Program-made: the position numbers and the translations under genes
NCBI GenBank assembly: GCA_965153455.1
Contig: OZ234493.1
Location: forward strand, 22,868,213-22,932,212
Reading direction: 5' to 3'
DNA: 64,000 nucleotides
Origin: Sphagnum compactum
Lineage: Eukaryota; Bryophyta; Sphagnopsida; Sphagnales
The notes under the pieces: model-generated
Seen by the model: the letters and a program-made list of their open reading frames with translations, nothing else
Told to the model about the DNA's origin: nothing
Databases searched by the model: none
Shown: one piece after another, positions 12,641 to 25,319 of the stretch
Layout: every line of letters starts with the position of its first letter
How positions within the stretch are numbered: the stretch's first letter is position 1

Positions 12641-13900
12641 GACTCAAAGGAAGGTGGTGGAAGGATATGGGTTTTGCTTACACGAAACATGAAATCATGC
12701 GTCTCTCGCCAGGCGAAAACATTTCAAACCACATTGTGGGATGCAATTTTTTCCCCACCATGGGAGCAATGAAGCAAGTGGGTCCCTGTAGGATTTTAGG
12801 GCTAGCCACAATGTAATGGGTCACTTTGAGAGTTAAAGGATGTGGAGGTCGAGCTTGGTGCACAATGCAAAAGAGAAAATATCAAAAGTTAAACGAAAAG
12901 GCGGAATGATTGGGTGAGCAAAAAGTCAAGCGCCTACCCTCGCACCCTTGCAAGACCTCAAACATGCGCAGTGCGAAATAAAAGCCATGTCAAAAATGAT
13001 GTTGGGGAAAAAATGGTCATGCAATTTGTTTAAAATGCTCTCTTGAAGTTGATATATCCCCTCTCAATAAAATGCATGAAAAAAGAAATGAATATCACTA
13101 TGTTCAAGGGAAGGAGTTCTTGCACCAAGTTCAAATGGGCCTAAAAGGGGAATGGATTGGAATTGTTGGCACCTACCACCTCTAATCAAAACAAGCAATG
13201 ATTCAATAGGAATCTGGCAACAATGACAAGTGCAATAAGTGCCCAACCCCCAAACAAGCCACTAATGTAATGAGCTCTGTGGAAATGAGGTTGATCCCTC
13301 ACAAAAGATGGGGAGAAAAACCTATCGACACATTAAGGGGGCCTATAAGCAAACCAAAAAACCTAAGCCCAAGAGTTTTCCAAAAACCTACACGAAGGTC
13401 AAATCGAAAGAGGTGAGTTGACATCAAAAGACTAATAAAAAAAGGAAACAACAAAATAAATATGGTCTATAAACAAAACATTGAAAAAGGACCCCAAAAA
13501 CAACTTGGACATCCCTTAACTTTGAAAGCACCTTTGCATGGCGAACATCCTCGTCTACTGCATCTTGCAAGAAAGAAGGAAACTCAAACGAGATGCCCAA
13601 AACCCTAATGCCATTTGACAGGCAAAAAAAATCAACAAGATGAAAGAAACCAAAAGGCAAACAAAAAGCCAACCAAGTTGAACACTTGCAGGGCTTAACC
13701 ACAAGTCCCACAAAAGTCAACTAAGAAACAATATGGCCAAAAAGAAAATGAACGATAGAAGTTGAACCAATGATGTGAATGTCCTCTAAAAGCGAAGTGA
13801 AAATGCAAGAACGAAAAACCCCTAAAACATTGCAACACACAAAAATAGACCAACGCAAAAAATCAATGAATAGATCACCTTAACACATGCCCTCCAAATA
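12640..13900 (-). pseudogene. LINE reverse-transcriptase remnant, palm to C-terminal domain
   Basis: On the minus strand, from about 13900 downward, a decayed reverse transcriptase can be followed. SLLEDIHIIG stands where the palm-domain catalytic Asp-Asp motif should be. It is followed by VGLVVKPCKCSTW and GIRVLGISF, which match the equivalent segments (IGLRVKVSKYKFWSPS, GLRILGV) of the element at 17.1-17.4 kb. Further down, near 12720-12790, remains of the C-terminal Cys/His block (THLLHCSHGGE, then SHNVV) appear. Stops and frame changes are frequent. The element is inactive. Confidence 0.65.
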
Positions 13901-14850
13901 GTGAATGACTAATAGATTTCCCAAATGGGATGGTTGGAAGTTCTATTCAAAATTAAGAACTTCACAATAGTGAACCCTACATACCAAAATGGTATGACTT
14001 GTGGCAATTACAACCTTATTCCAATATTAGTGTAGTTGGGATCGAGGAACGTGGTTGACTACCCACTTTAGTAGGTAAGAATTTCAAGTGCCAATTACAA
14101 ATGCCAATTCCAGTTACTAAAAATTGGATCCCAACGAAGATTATTTTCAAAATTGGAAGTGGAAATGTTTTTTTTTTGAAAAACCAGACTTGGAACTAGG
14201 TTCTTAGTTTTACTTATGTATGGAATTGGAATTAGAACTAGAACCATAACAAAGGGATCAGAACCAATAGTCAACTATTACAGTTAAGGCTTGGTTAACA
14301 AGAACCATATCTAAACATGACCGCTTTAAAAAATATGAATTAGACTTGAAATCTTTATTTTCTTAAAAATGGATTTGAAACAAGATACTAAATTCTATTT
14401 ATGTGTGGAACCACAACCAGGACCAAGACAATTCCAATTAAATTTTCAGAAAACTAGAATTTAAGGTCCCTCATAAAAATAAAGAACCACTTAGCACAAA
14501 TAGGGACCTGAGGTTATACCAGGAATATATCTTCCTCATCAAGGCCAAAAATCAATCCTATAGTTAATACTAGGGCCAGGTTTTTATGAAAGTTTAATAA
14601 AAGACCCAATACCATGATTGGGCTAGTATGTAATTTTTAATACCAAACCCCAACAAAAATCCAATAAAAGATCAATGGTTACAACCATCACAAGGGAGAC
14701 AGGAAGGAAAGGCCAAAGAAATGCCAAAAGACGAACAACTCGCAAGAACTAAGGAAAGGGAAAAAATTAATTCCCTTCATGGTAGGAAGTTATCTCACCC
14801 ACAGCCCCTTTATTGTCACCTACATGCAAATCATGAGATCTAATAGTAGT
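13900..14850. other. AT-rich spacer, no supported gene
   Basis: No frame of note. The sequence could be the upstream part of one LINE copy or the 3' region of the next; I see no domain. Confidence 0.4.
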
Positions 14851-16040
14851 GGGGGGTCTAGAACAAGCATCACTTGCTAACACAATCGTCCTTTTTATAA
14901 TAGAGGTTAAAACATGCTGAAGAGTAATACTAACATGCTACTTGAAAAATTGAATGTAAAAAGACAAGCATAAATGACCTCCCGATCATCTCTCGTGGAA
15001 AAGACAAGCACATTCTTTGATGAAATGATCCATCTCGGGTTTAAGTGCGTCGTGCACCTTCAAGGCCATCGGAATAAAATGGTGCCCCTCATGAAGCCTT
15101 TTATACTTGCAGATCTTAACAATGGCATTAAGTTCTGCCACTACACTTGCTAGTCAACTAGTGACACTTGAAACCATCATCTCCCGCATCGGGTCAATAA
15201 CCCCACATTGGCAACGAAAACTTGGTCCTCTTGGGTCCTGTAGAAATAAACTTGTAATGAAACTCTTGATGTAAAGACATATCACCGCTTTCTCCATATA
15301 GCGTGCCCACTCTCTCGAGCAAAGGCATACATGATGTTTCGAATGGCATCATGTGTGGCTATCCATTGACCTTCAAACGGGCAACAAACTAAGTGCATGC
15401 CAGATGCATCCAACTCATGTCCACACTCACATGTGAGAAGATTGAATGTCGAAGGATGAATCAAACTGAGTTGAAAACTCAACGTTAAAACGAAAGTAAA
15501 ACGTGTGATGCAAAACGAACGGATAGATGGCCTAACAACCAACTATAATTCTGCACCCTTACCCGAACAAGAACGAATGTGGGCTTTGGATGTTGAGGAA
15601 ATGAAATCATCCTCCAAGATAGACCTAAAGGATGTGTCATGGTGGGTGTCCATCAAAGATGCATGTACACTTAGAGCATCGAAAATTGCCAAACTCTCAA
15701 AAGAAGGGTGCATCACTCTAGTTGTAAGAGGAAAGCCAATTCGCACTTCACGTAAGCATGATTGAAGCAAATGTGGGCCCCCCTCGACCTGAAAAACATA
15801 CTCTTCCAAAATGGGTCTAATGAAAATACGAAACCTAAAGCACAAATACAAAGCCACTAGAGCCCAACTCCTTAAAAAGGCAGATGGGGCACAATCCTCC
15901 ATAGAGAGAAGGCCTATACCACCAAAGGATATTTGACGCACCCCCAACTCCTTTGATGGGCTCAACTGTGAGTCCAAATGATGAAAATAGCGAAAGGACA
16001 AGGAGTTGGGGCACACTCCCTGGCTCGCAGCACATTAGGG
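14850..16040 (-). pseudogene. LINE C-terminal domain with Cys/His motif
   Basis: This is the best preserved LINE tail in the left half. Minus-strand frames at 15543-16016 (157 codons) and 15282-15542 (86 codons) are contiguous and in the same frame. They contain GIGLLSMEDCAPSAF, then CECGHELDASGMHLVCC, then IATHDAIRNIMYAFARE. The pattern C-x-C-G...G-x-H-L-x-C-C...H-D-x-x-R is a common zinc-binding and nuclease-like tail behind non-LTR reverse transcriptases. Downstream, minus-strand words such as VVAELNAIVKICKY and RLHEGHHFIPMALKVHD (about 15050-15150) continue the domain. Stops show decay. Whether the tail is an endonuclease is inference. Confidence 0.7.
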
Positions 16041-16853
16041 GTAAAGGGGCGTGCTAGAGTTCCGGGATGGGGACTAGGAAGAGTGACAAGCAAGTCAATT
16101 ACTCACACGGACTTGCACAAACCAAATAACAAGTTGGTTAGTGCGTAGTTGGAGCACTTTTGGTGCACAGACGAACCACGGGCAAACACGAACTCACAAG
16201 ACTCACCACGCCCAAACTTGTGGGAAGCCACCACCTTCCCCGTTATAGTATTCTTTGTGTCTGGCCATGGGGCCAGCACCCAAATGTCATTTTATCCCAA
16301 GACTCCCAAGTTGGAGTCCCGAAATTCCCTAAATTGGGGTTCCTGCGACTTTGAAGACCCATAACTTTGTGTTCAAACCTCTGATGGAGATGAGGTTTAA
16401 AGCAAAGTTATAGCCCTTGTCAAGAACTTTCCAACAGTATGTGGCATGCCATCTTCAAATAAGGAAATCAGGGCGATTCTTGACTTTTAGTGGTCGGGAG
16501 TCAAACTGCCAATTTGACTTCTGGCCCTTCTTTTGGCCATAACTTATGTTTTAAGGACCTAAATGAGTCATGCGAGCTCATTTTAAACATCTACGTTCCA
16601 AGATATTTTCAATGATATAAAAAACTTTTCAATCCAATGAATTTTGGCCCCTGCAATCGCCTTCTGAAAATTTGGGAATCCATTAGGACTCTAACTCCCA
16701 AAGTGGGAGTTCACTTGGGAGTGTGGGGTTCATTCCCTCACACTATCCTACACTCCTGGGAGCATGAAATGTGACTCCCGGGCTCATTTTTGGCCCACAC
16801 CTTTATAAGCCCTTGCTTTAGTCGCGAACCCAAGGCTAATGTTGCGACAATAT
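15890..16853 (-). repeat. LTR-like dispersed repeat, copy 1
   Basis: The block is homologous to 45860-46770 in the same orientation. Shared landmarks include CTTGCACAAACCAAA, GAGGTTTAAAG(C/T)AAAGTTATAGCC and GCATGAAATGTGACTCCC-like words. Read on the minus strand it begins with TGTCGCAACATTAGCCTTGG, resembling the TG start of a retrotransposon LTR. The similarity to copy 2 runs on into the LINE tail, to about 15890. It therefore separates the LINE tail from the LINE palm region. Confidence 0.65.
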
Positions 16854-16879
16854 TGGTAATCGAGCCTTGATGCCTCGCT

Positions 16880-18690
16880 AAAGGGCCCTGAAAAAACTCC
16901 CACGATCCTGGACCCATAATGTCCCCACATACTTACATAATTTTTTTATTAAAACCTGCTAAAAAAGACAGGAAAGAAGAAGAAAGAGATATTATTTATG
17001 TGAGATAAAAAGGTCAATGAGTTATGCATGAAGACAAAATGCCCAAAGCAACCCAGGCATCTCCCAAGAGAGGAAAATCATCGATATGTGCCACGTTTAG
17101 AGATAAAACTTCATCTAAAATAAACATGGCAAAATCCTAAGAACCCATTAGCACACCCAAAATGCGTAAACCATCTGTGACCAAAGTGTAACCCTGAGGA
17201 ATCTCTATGCCTAGAAAGATCCTAGATGGACTCCAAAACTTGTACTTTGACACTTTGACCCTAAGCCCAATTAAAGCTAATTGGGTCGAAAGGTGGTCAA
17301 AGGCGCGCGTAATTTCATTCATAGGCCGCACGATGTGGGTATCATCCACTAGGGATGGTAAGACACAACTAGGGGCCCACGTGATGGTCTTCAAGAAGAT
17401 TCAATAATGGGCCAAAACAAATAAAGGACCCCCTAGGGGTTACCCTACCTCGTGCGTGAAGATGATTCAATAAAGGTGACCCCCTCCACATGCCGCCCAT
17501 GTTGGTAGTAAAGAGAAGAATGAACACTATAAAACAACTTGGTAAAGGGGACAATGTTTGCCAAAGGGCCCCCGACATCACACAATTTTCCAAATATAAC
17601 AACTTGAAAAAAGTTATTTAAAGCATTTCGACGTTGATGTGCTTCACGACCTAATCAGGGTGTAAGTCGAAGAAGGTTCGGAAGTCGAAAAGGATGGCCT
17701 CACAATCTCCAGCAGTTGATACTCCAAACTGATGGGGGGATAAGTGCTCCTAAAATGGCCCCCAAAGCAATAGGACAATGGAGCAACTAATAAGTCGAAA
17801 AAACACCTCGGTAATAAAACAAAGACCACTAGTGTCCTTTACCATTGCTAACAATTTGTTAGCACCCAACACTAGAGCCACCAACCTAGGGATATCCCCA
17901 CGAGCAACAATAGTCGTAGCTTAGAATAATTCCAAAAACCGTGAAAATGGGTCCTCTAATATGAAGCATCCCGAAAAATACCCATATACCATCCTAGAAA
18001 GCCCACCCGAAAACAAATGGGGCGCAATGGCTAAGGTTTGGGCAAACATAGTCCTATCCAAGACAAAAGTGTGTTTAGGTTGATAATCAAAAATAGGTGG
18101 AGGTACAAGGTCTAAAGAAAGGGGGTGCAGCTTGCGAAGGGCAACAACGATGTCCTCCGAAGGAATAGCTAGTGTCATGGGCTGGAAAGCTCTGGTAGCA
18201 TGACTGTACTCATTAGCTCTCCCTAACATTAAGCATCGGCAAAAACAAATGGACAAAAAACTTCCCATGAAGGGTGAAAACAGGGCGTTCATGAGGCACG
18301 AAAAGACTCTTTTCGAAGACCAGCCACCCACCATAAACCTCTTGAAACGAACATAAACCTTTTGACAACCTGAACGACCCCTTCTAGTATAGTGCAAACA
18401 TTAATGAAGCAACAAGAGGAAAAAAAACCATGCCAACTCATCCGTCAGATCTCGAACAATTCTATCAAGGGGTAAGTGAAAAGCCTACCTAACCTCGTCA
18501 TGGATGACTCGAGGGATCCTATGAAACAAATGAGGGCACGCATAACAAGACTCAAACAACTCCAAGATGGAATTAGATTGAGCTGAAAGCCAACCCCAAG
18601 AAGCAAAAGGAATAGAACCAAGAAGAAGCATAGGAGGGGAGGACACCTGCAAAGATAAAACAACTTGGTTAGCCTGGTAAACGAGGCGGA
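16880..18690 (-). pseudogene. LINE reverse-transcriptase core, decayed
   Basis: Minus-strand frames at 18445-18663, 17921-18397, 17644-17829, 17369-17602 and 17137-17394 form a staggered series separated by stops and frame changes. Together they read like one reverse transcriptase. The N-terminal part contains HATRAFQPMTLAIPSEDIVV and SRMVYGYFSGCFILEDP. The palm part contains SLVDDTHIVRPMNEITRAFD, where LVDD stands for the catalytic Y/F-A-D-D. It then reads LIGLRVKVSKYKFWSPS and GIEIPQGYTLVTDGLRILGV. The orientation matches the two other LINE remnants. Non-functional because of repeated breaks. Confidence 0.75.
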
Positions 18691-18699
18691 TATCTTCTA

Positions 18700-19820
18700 A
18701 AGTGAATATAAGCCCAACATTGGTTCCTATTCTATGTCATAATAATCTTGGTGGAAATGTATGGTGTATTTTGAGGGCTCTTTCCAACTTGCAAAACAGC
18801 AAGAGGTTTTCAAAAGCTTTAAGGAAACAGAGAAAAATTTTGTTAGCTAATTTGAACTATTGTTGTGCAAGGAAAGTTTGTGTAAGTGCATTTGCACCTT
18901 TGGCCATTATGTAAAGGCACGAATAGCCTTCCTCTATACAAACACTTCACATTTTGTTAGTGAGACTTACAATATAAGAAGTGAAACTTAGCATAACAAA
19001 ATAAGGTGAGTAGAGTGCCTTGAAAACAAAATAGTCGATTTTGTTGACTTCTTCAACCTTTGCAAAAAAAAAATGTCATATGCCAACACTTAATTCCCCA
19101 TAAAGAAAAATATCTAACCAAACATCAACAACTCCCATAGGAAGGGAAAAGAAAAGGCAACAACCACTTTTGTTCTCTCTTTTGCTTTTAAGAAACTTTC
19201 TGGCATATGGAAAGAAAGAAGAAGGGCCCCCAACAATATTTGTCTTGACATGTGCCCACAAGAGAGGAGTAATGGTGCAGCGGTTATTAAGGAGTTCATG
19301 AGCACATGGCAAGCTTCTTAGAATAGAAAAAATGGAGTTTAGAAATTGCAGTATGTGGGACCTTAATGTTTTCATGACCGCCCTACTGCATCCCACCCCA
19401 AAAGAGTGCTTCATGCTTCAATGATGACCCCCATCAATAATCCTGTGTTGTTGATTTTGTGTTATTGTTGTTACTTGTACCACCACAATGGAACTTATTG
19501 GGTCTGGGCTTTTATCATCAGTTGAAGTTCCCCCATATGCACATGCCCCCAAAAATGTGCACTTTCCAACACACAATGTTCTAATCTAATTTGCACACGG
19601 GACAAGGGCTCACTTTGCAATTGGATTGAGAGCTTGAAATTTGAGTTGCAATTGGGCATTGAAGTTTGTTCAATTGAATTTTGTTTGTCACGCAAAATGC
19701 AAACATAATTTTCTTTTTGTTGTTAGGAAATTGGGCCACAACTTCTCTCCATGTTGAGTGAGTGGATCAGAGAATTGGGGGGAAATAAAATTCAGGGATA
19801 ATAATAAACTTCTCTGTTAA
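18700..19820. other. no supported gene
   Basis: Short frames only (for example 19076-19414 minus, 112 codons), with no domain I recognise. Possibly the 5' region of the LINE copy on the minus strand. Confidence 0.4.
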
Positions 19821-19821
19821 G

Positions 19822-20190
19822 TACCCTCTCTTTCACTCCTATCCTCTTTGCTTTCACCCCCTATCCCCTCTTCAGTGGTATCCGGAAAGTAAGGAAATTT
19901 TATTAAATCTTAAAACGAAATGTTGAAACTCAGCATTTAATGCACAAGGTTCGAGAGTAATTATAGTAGTTGTACAGGTACGAGCAGTGAAAAATATATG
20001 TAGCAGCCATGGAGGCGCTTAGGAAAAAGGAAAGAGGGGATGAAACTCAGTTTACCACCAAATTTGGTGGAAAAACTAGTTTGGGTCCCAGTTATTTCAT
20101 TTTGTAAAATTTTCATTCCCAGTTACCCATTTGATGCCCTATTTATGCCGAAACTGGCCGTTCTCGCCCCCTAATCACCTTACTGATAAC
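19822..20190. repeat. dispersed repeat, copy 2
   Basis: Second copy of the block at 10862-11240, same orientation, with the same ordered landmarks and a few insertions (for example TAGTTG before TACAGGTA). Confidence 0.85.
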
Positions 20191-20303
20191 TAAATAACTT
20201 ACATTAACTTGTTACTCCACTTTAGGTATCAGAAAATGCTTTTTTGGATGGATGGCAGACTTTATGGCATCCCCACCCTTTTTCCTAGGGAAAAATAAAC
20301 TTA

Positions 20304-21008
20304 GTGATATGGGTTCAGGAAATCCCATCACTAAGATTTGCTAGGGAAGGAACTAACTATGAGCCTCAGAACTCTCTGAACTTGCCCATACTCAGACTCC
20401 TGAACACCCAGAGACTGAAACAAACTATTCTCGACATTTGGGAGTACCACAGTAGGTACTCATTTGGAGACTCCTTATCCGCCCCCACCACTGGGAACAC
20501 TGGCTCTGTGTTTTATAAAACTAACAATTGTCCAAAGCCAGACAAGAATTTTCAAACAAAAAATTTAAATTTTTTTCAATGTATTGTAATTTCAGTAAAA
20601 ATTGCAACATTTTCCAACATTCCTGGTTGTCTCCTGCACTACATATATATATATGTCCATGGCATTCTGGTCTCTTTTTTCTGTCATGTCGAACTTGTTT
20701 CGCAGTGCTCCCAACATTCTTGTCAAGTCTCTTGGGGGAGATGTGGTCGGGTGGGTTGGGGGTGTTGTGCATGCAAAGTTCCCCCCTTAAACCCAACCAA
20801 AACTGAATTTTGGACTGAGGAGAAGACCAACAACACTGGCCCCCAAGCTCAAGCTCAAAGAGATTCAAGATTCAAGTTTCGGGGGAATTTTTCACCCCTT
20901 GCTGAAATCGAAAGAAACTTCATGTTGTCAGATGTCCCAAATTCATTGCCAAAAGATGTTGTTTGCAACCCTATAAAAACACATAACCTTTGGAATAATT
21001 TCTTCTAG
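20304..21008 (+). other. unexplained 234-codon open frame
   Basis: An ATG-initiated frame of 234 codons is unusually long for the surrounding AT-rich DNA, but its translation shows no recognised domain. It contains a run of hydrophobic and aromatic residues around a TATATA repeat (IYIYVHGILVSFF) and Cys-rich stretches, which look like translated non-coding sequence. I cannot support it as a gene; it is recorded because of its length. Confidence 0.15.
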
Positions 21009-21009
21009 A

Positions 21010-22850
21010 AAAATTAACATTCACCAAGCAAGTTTGATCAATTGTCTCTTTTCATTCTTAGGGCTACTTTGTTTTTCTTTCCAATGGTGGATACCTAATT
21101 GTTGTAATTAGTGCAACATGTTCACATGCTTACTTACCCAAGGGATTCAATAGGCATTTCCATCCCCCAGTCCCCTCAAAAATTTTGACAATGCAATGAC
21201 CCCATCAGAATTATGTTGGCTAATTTTGTTGGCTAGTATAGCAAACATTTAAAATAACCTCGTGGTAAATTGGAACTCAGTGCCAAATTGCAAGGTGGTG
21301 GTACACCACTACAATCAATTTTGTACACTATGGAATGGTCCCAGTAGACGTCTTCCACTTAGGAGTGTGGTGAGCCCGGTGACGCAGTCCTCTTGGTTTG
21401 GTGTGTTAACTGGTTCTACCAGGGCCTGTTCCAGTGTGGAAATCGGTGTTCCACAGTATCAGTTCAACATAAATAACTAACTATAGTGTTCCTTGGTTCA
21501 TATCACAAGTGGAACTTGCAAAACCAAAGTTGCAACCAGCAGATGACCACCTACATATCCCACCTAAGGAAAAACCTCAAAAAAGTATCTGAATAAGACA
21601 CCACCAGGGTTCCATTAGGTACACCCTTCTCTGTCTTTAAGGTAAAACCAATTATGTTAACATAAGCAAAACCACAAGTGTAAAAAGTACTGACAATATT
21701 GTGAGTTCAAATAGTGTACCAGTACTAGATCGAATCCCCAAACCTGTTGCTGAACTATGGGTATGTATCAAGCCACTACTAACCTAGTGGGTGCGTGGGG
21801 TGTCCAGATGATTGTGGGTTCAATTCATCACTATGCCCATTTTATGGGTACTTGAAGTCTGGGTACTTGAAAATTTGTGAATCACATAGACATACACAAA
21901 TCACAATTTAGGGCACTAGCAAGACAATGCAGCATAAAAACTACGACTTATTCTCCCCTTTAGTGAGCCAATTTCTCATGTTCAATCAATGATTCAGTGT
22001 GGGTGTCAATTCTGTAGACCTAACAGGCAGGCCTTGCTGATCCTCTTAGGTCTTATTCTCCATTTCAATCAACAAATTCTCATGTTCAATTCAGCACAGG
22101 TGCCAATTCTGTACACCTAACAGCTGTTACGGGAGTGAGCACTCTCTAGTACATTCAAGATGGGGAGGAACTATCATGTGTAAAACCATAATACTACTAT
22201 TTGTTGGAAACATCCTTTGAATGCACAAGCTCATTTTGCAGATTCTCTCCTCTCCACATTTATGTATATTATTAGGTCATGGCCATTGGGAGGACCCAGC
22301 TTAGTGGCAGGTGGTCACAAGCTTAGTATTATCAGAACAACTTGGGCAAACTGAAAAACGCACCTCATGGAGCTCAACCTCTTCAGAAGAGGACATTATT
22401 ACAAACCAATCTGGTGGTGAGCTTCAAACTCCACACTCCTTGGAATTCCAAAGACCTAGGAAACTTTGAAGCATCCGGTCATCACCCCTTCTTCACTCAT
22501 CTTTATGCTCAGTGAAGAGACATAATCTTCTCTCTTGTACAAAAAGTCACTCCTGAAGCAGGTTGTCTCAGTAGCAACTTGTAATGAAAGTCAATGCAGG
22601 TTTGAGAGATCCAACTCACAATCAGCAGGATTTCACATGGTTCAACATTTGTACAGGAAAAAACAGTGAGTGTTTTGTTGGGCTGTGCATGATGCACCTG
22701 CAAAGATCACACTTTGCTCATTAAATTGTACCTCAAAATTGATAACCAGCTCAATTGTGTGAAGAGGCAAAGAGCCAGGGCACAGTTGAGGAACCCCAAG
22801 TCCCACAAGCAAAAAACGTTACATGGCTTTAAAGCCAAAGCACCCTGTCA
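21010..22850. other. no supported gene
   Basis: Short frames only, no recognised domain or RNA. The interval separates the repeat-rich left part from the gene island. Confidence 0.4.
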
Positions 22851-23652
22851 AGCATATTAGAAAAGGTTAAAGAAGTGGCCCTTCAGATGCATACATACCA
22901 GCAGGTCAAGAAGACACTGGTGCCCCCAACAAAAGAAACCGCAAGTGTGACAGCTCATGTGTGCGTACATGCAAAAGGTCGTCTGTTGAGGCACCCTCCT
23001 CATCCATTGATCTTGTCGGAATGTAAAGCCCATGACCTTCATTCTGGTAGAAAGATGTTGGATCCTCACAAAAGCGAGTTGACTGAAAAATACCCACACC
23101 CTGCACACACAAAAGAGGACACAAAATAACGCGCAGCAGTGCAAGAAGAGACTTGCCCTACCAAATGCTTGAAATGATAGCAATGTAAATATACAACCTG
23201 CACAAAGACATTCTATCAACAAAGATCGTCACTCATGCCAACCAAAATGGGAACAGAAACTCATCCATGGAGCATTCCTGCAAATGTGATGTGCAGGATT
23301 ACTATTGAAAGAGAGAGAAAAATCACCTCAAGAATGTACACCACTATGCCAAAGGAAGCCAAGAGTGGAAATGTTTCTGCTGAACCTGGCCTCATTGATA
23401 TGTCAAGCATCAACTGCCCCCACCACCAGCAATAAAACCAATGAGAGACAATGCATTCTTAAAAACAAACTGTGAAGGATAGATAGATAGATAAATAAAT
23501 AAATTTCCAAAAAAACTGAACATCATCACCATTCCAGCACATGCAAAATAATCAAACCCAAAAGGCAGCATGTGTAGATGTCTACTGGTAGAAAGATGTG
23601 AATCCTCAGTGTCTGAAGACTTGTCCCATTTTCTCACTTGGCACCACAATTG

Positions 23653-24189
23653 TTAAAATTGCAGAAGACAAAGAAGGATCGAGCTTACAAGTACAATTGC
23701 AGAAGATGACGAAGAAAGAAGAAGAAGAAGAAGAAGAAGGGTGGAGCTTACAAAGTCATGTAGAGGTGGAGGAATGGAAACCCTACTGAAAGTGCCTGCC
23801 ACAACTCTCACAGCAGCTCCTCCTTCAAGTGAAACTGAAGTCATTGCAGATACTTCTCTGGCATGTGAGATTGTAGGAAAAACAAGACTCTTAGGGTTAG
23901 GTGCTTCTTGCTGCTGCTTCAGGGAATGCATACTCGATTCCATATACAACTGAACACCATGTCGAGGTTCACATTCTGCACCTTCTTCTTCTACTACTAC
24001 TTCTTCATTGCTATGGTCTGAATCTGAGGAGCTAGACGACGACGACGATGATGATGGTGATGATGATGGTTCATGATCACAGTAGTAGATGAGAGTCTCG
24101 AGCAAACTATCAGAATCCCGCCGCAAATGTATGCCGCTACTGGTGTTAGGAGACTTGAAGAACTCATCAAGTACCAGAAGCTTGCCCAC
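23653..24189 (-). CDS. hypothetical Ser/Glu-rich protein exon (weak)
   Basis: A minus-strand frame of 178 codons begins MGKLLVLDEFFKSPNTSSG, has a poly-Ser tract and an acidic patch (NEEVVVEEEGAECE), then VQLYMESSMHSLKQQQ and VSAMTSVSLEGGAAVRVVAG. After about residue 135 it runs into a translated GAA/CTT microsatellite (poly-Leu), so a real exon probably ends near a GTAGGG donor there. A possible further minus-strand exon lies near 23340-23420 (LMLDISMRPGSAETFPLLAS, ending before GTGATT). I do not recognise a family and could not chain the pieces confidently. The frame may be a gene start divergent from the lipase or chance. Confidence 0.25.
   Translation of the reverse strand: MGKLLVLDEFFKSPNTSSGIHLRRDSDSLLETLIYYCDHEPSSSPSSSSSSSSSSDSDHSNEEVVVEEEGAECEPRHGVQLYMESSMHSLKQQQEAPNPKSLVFPTISHAREVSAMTSVSLEGGAAVRVVAGTFSRVSIPPPLHDFVSSTLLLLLLLLSSSSSAIVLVSSILLCLLQF
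24041..24070. repeat. GAT/GAC trinucleotide microsatellite
   Basis: GACGACGACGATGATGATGGTGATGATGATGG on the plus strand. It lies inside the weak hypothetical frame, where it encodes poly-Ser on the minus strand. Confidence 0.7.
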
Positions 24190-25068
24190 ACCTGCCAGCC
24201 AGCTGCAGCCATGGCGTCAGCCCTTGGTGAGACAGACAGACAGACAGACAGAAGGGAACCGCAAGAGCAATTCTGCACGCATGTCACTCTTTGCAATCCA
24301 TCTCGAGAGCGGAAACAAGGAAACAAGGAGCAGGAAAACAACAGCACGGCCCGCACATACCATGAACATCGGCAGCACCAGCACCAGCACCGGAACCTCC
24401 TCCTCCTCCCACGATGCGCACGAATTCAGATCCTTCCGCGACTCGTGAAGCGGTGAGCAATGAGATTCCAGAAGCTCTCGCTCTCGTCAGGCTGCCAAAC
24501 TTCCCACCACAGCGCGCACGCCCGCCATAGCCACGGCTGGTGGAAGAGGTGGGATGATGAGCCTTCTTCATGGAAGCAGAAAACAAAACACAAGAAGGGA
24601 CCAACGCTGCTGTATGAACAACACAAATTGCAACAGCCCTGGCGGCGACGACGCCGCAGCTCGTCACTGCAGCAGCAGCAGCAGCAGCCATGGCTCTCCA
24701 CACACAGTCTACTACTGCCTAGTGCGACGACGGCTTGCAACGACGATCAGATGCGATCGGCTTTCGCGGGCGATGAGAATCTCCTGAAAGATCTCGAATC
24801 TGGCGAAGTCTTTGTCGACTTCCAAGTGTGTGCTTTCGTATGGCCCCGTCAGGTGCTTGCTGTCTCTCGACAGAAATAACCATGCAATCGCTCCAAATGG
24901 CAAACGCTAGTCCCCTCGATCGTCTTCTTCTTTGGACGGGAGGAAGAAGAAGAGGTGAAGAGGATTATGCTGTTGCTGCTGTTGCGGTTGTGAAGGGGGA
25001 GTACAAGATCATCAGGGAAGATCGGCAAGCTGGATTCTCAGGAGGAATCGGGGGGAAAGGCGCGCGTC

Positions 25069-25278
25069 ATGTTGCGCGTGCTGTTGCTGGGAGCGGGTGC
25101 ACTGGGGGCGTTCCTGGTCGGCAAGAAGGCTCTCGGCGCTTTTCAAGAGAAAGCCGCGGAGCGTGGCGGAGGCAATTCTCCCATTGACGTTCTTGCACGC
25201 GGTCTTACACATGTTCAGGCTCGTCTTGGCCCCTGGTCCATGCGCGACCTCACTCTTGGCCTTCTTGCCATATCCAAG

Positions 25279-25319
<41 letters not shown>

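Noticed and set aside
22875-23222. Possible exon pair on the minus strand with Cys-rich and STRFCEDPTSFYQNEG segments
   Set aside because: Splice phases do not connect convincingly and no family is recognised. A short similarity between 23030 and 23570 (TGGTAGAAAGATGT) appears coincidental.
24073-24903. Several overlapping frames on both strands (poly-Gln, poly-Ala, His-rich)
   Set aside because: Low-complexity translations of CAG, GAC and ACAG repeats. None shows a domain, and the two strands contradict each other. Probably the lipase promoter region.
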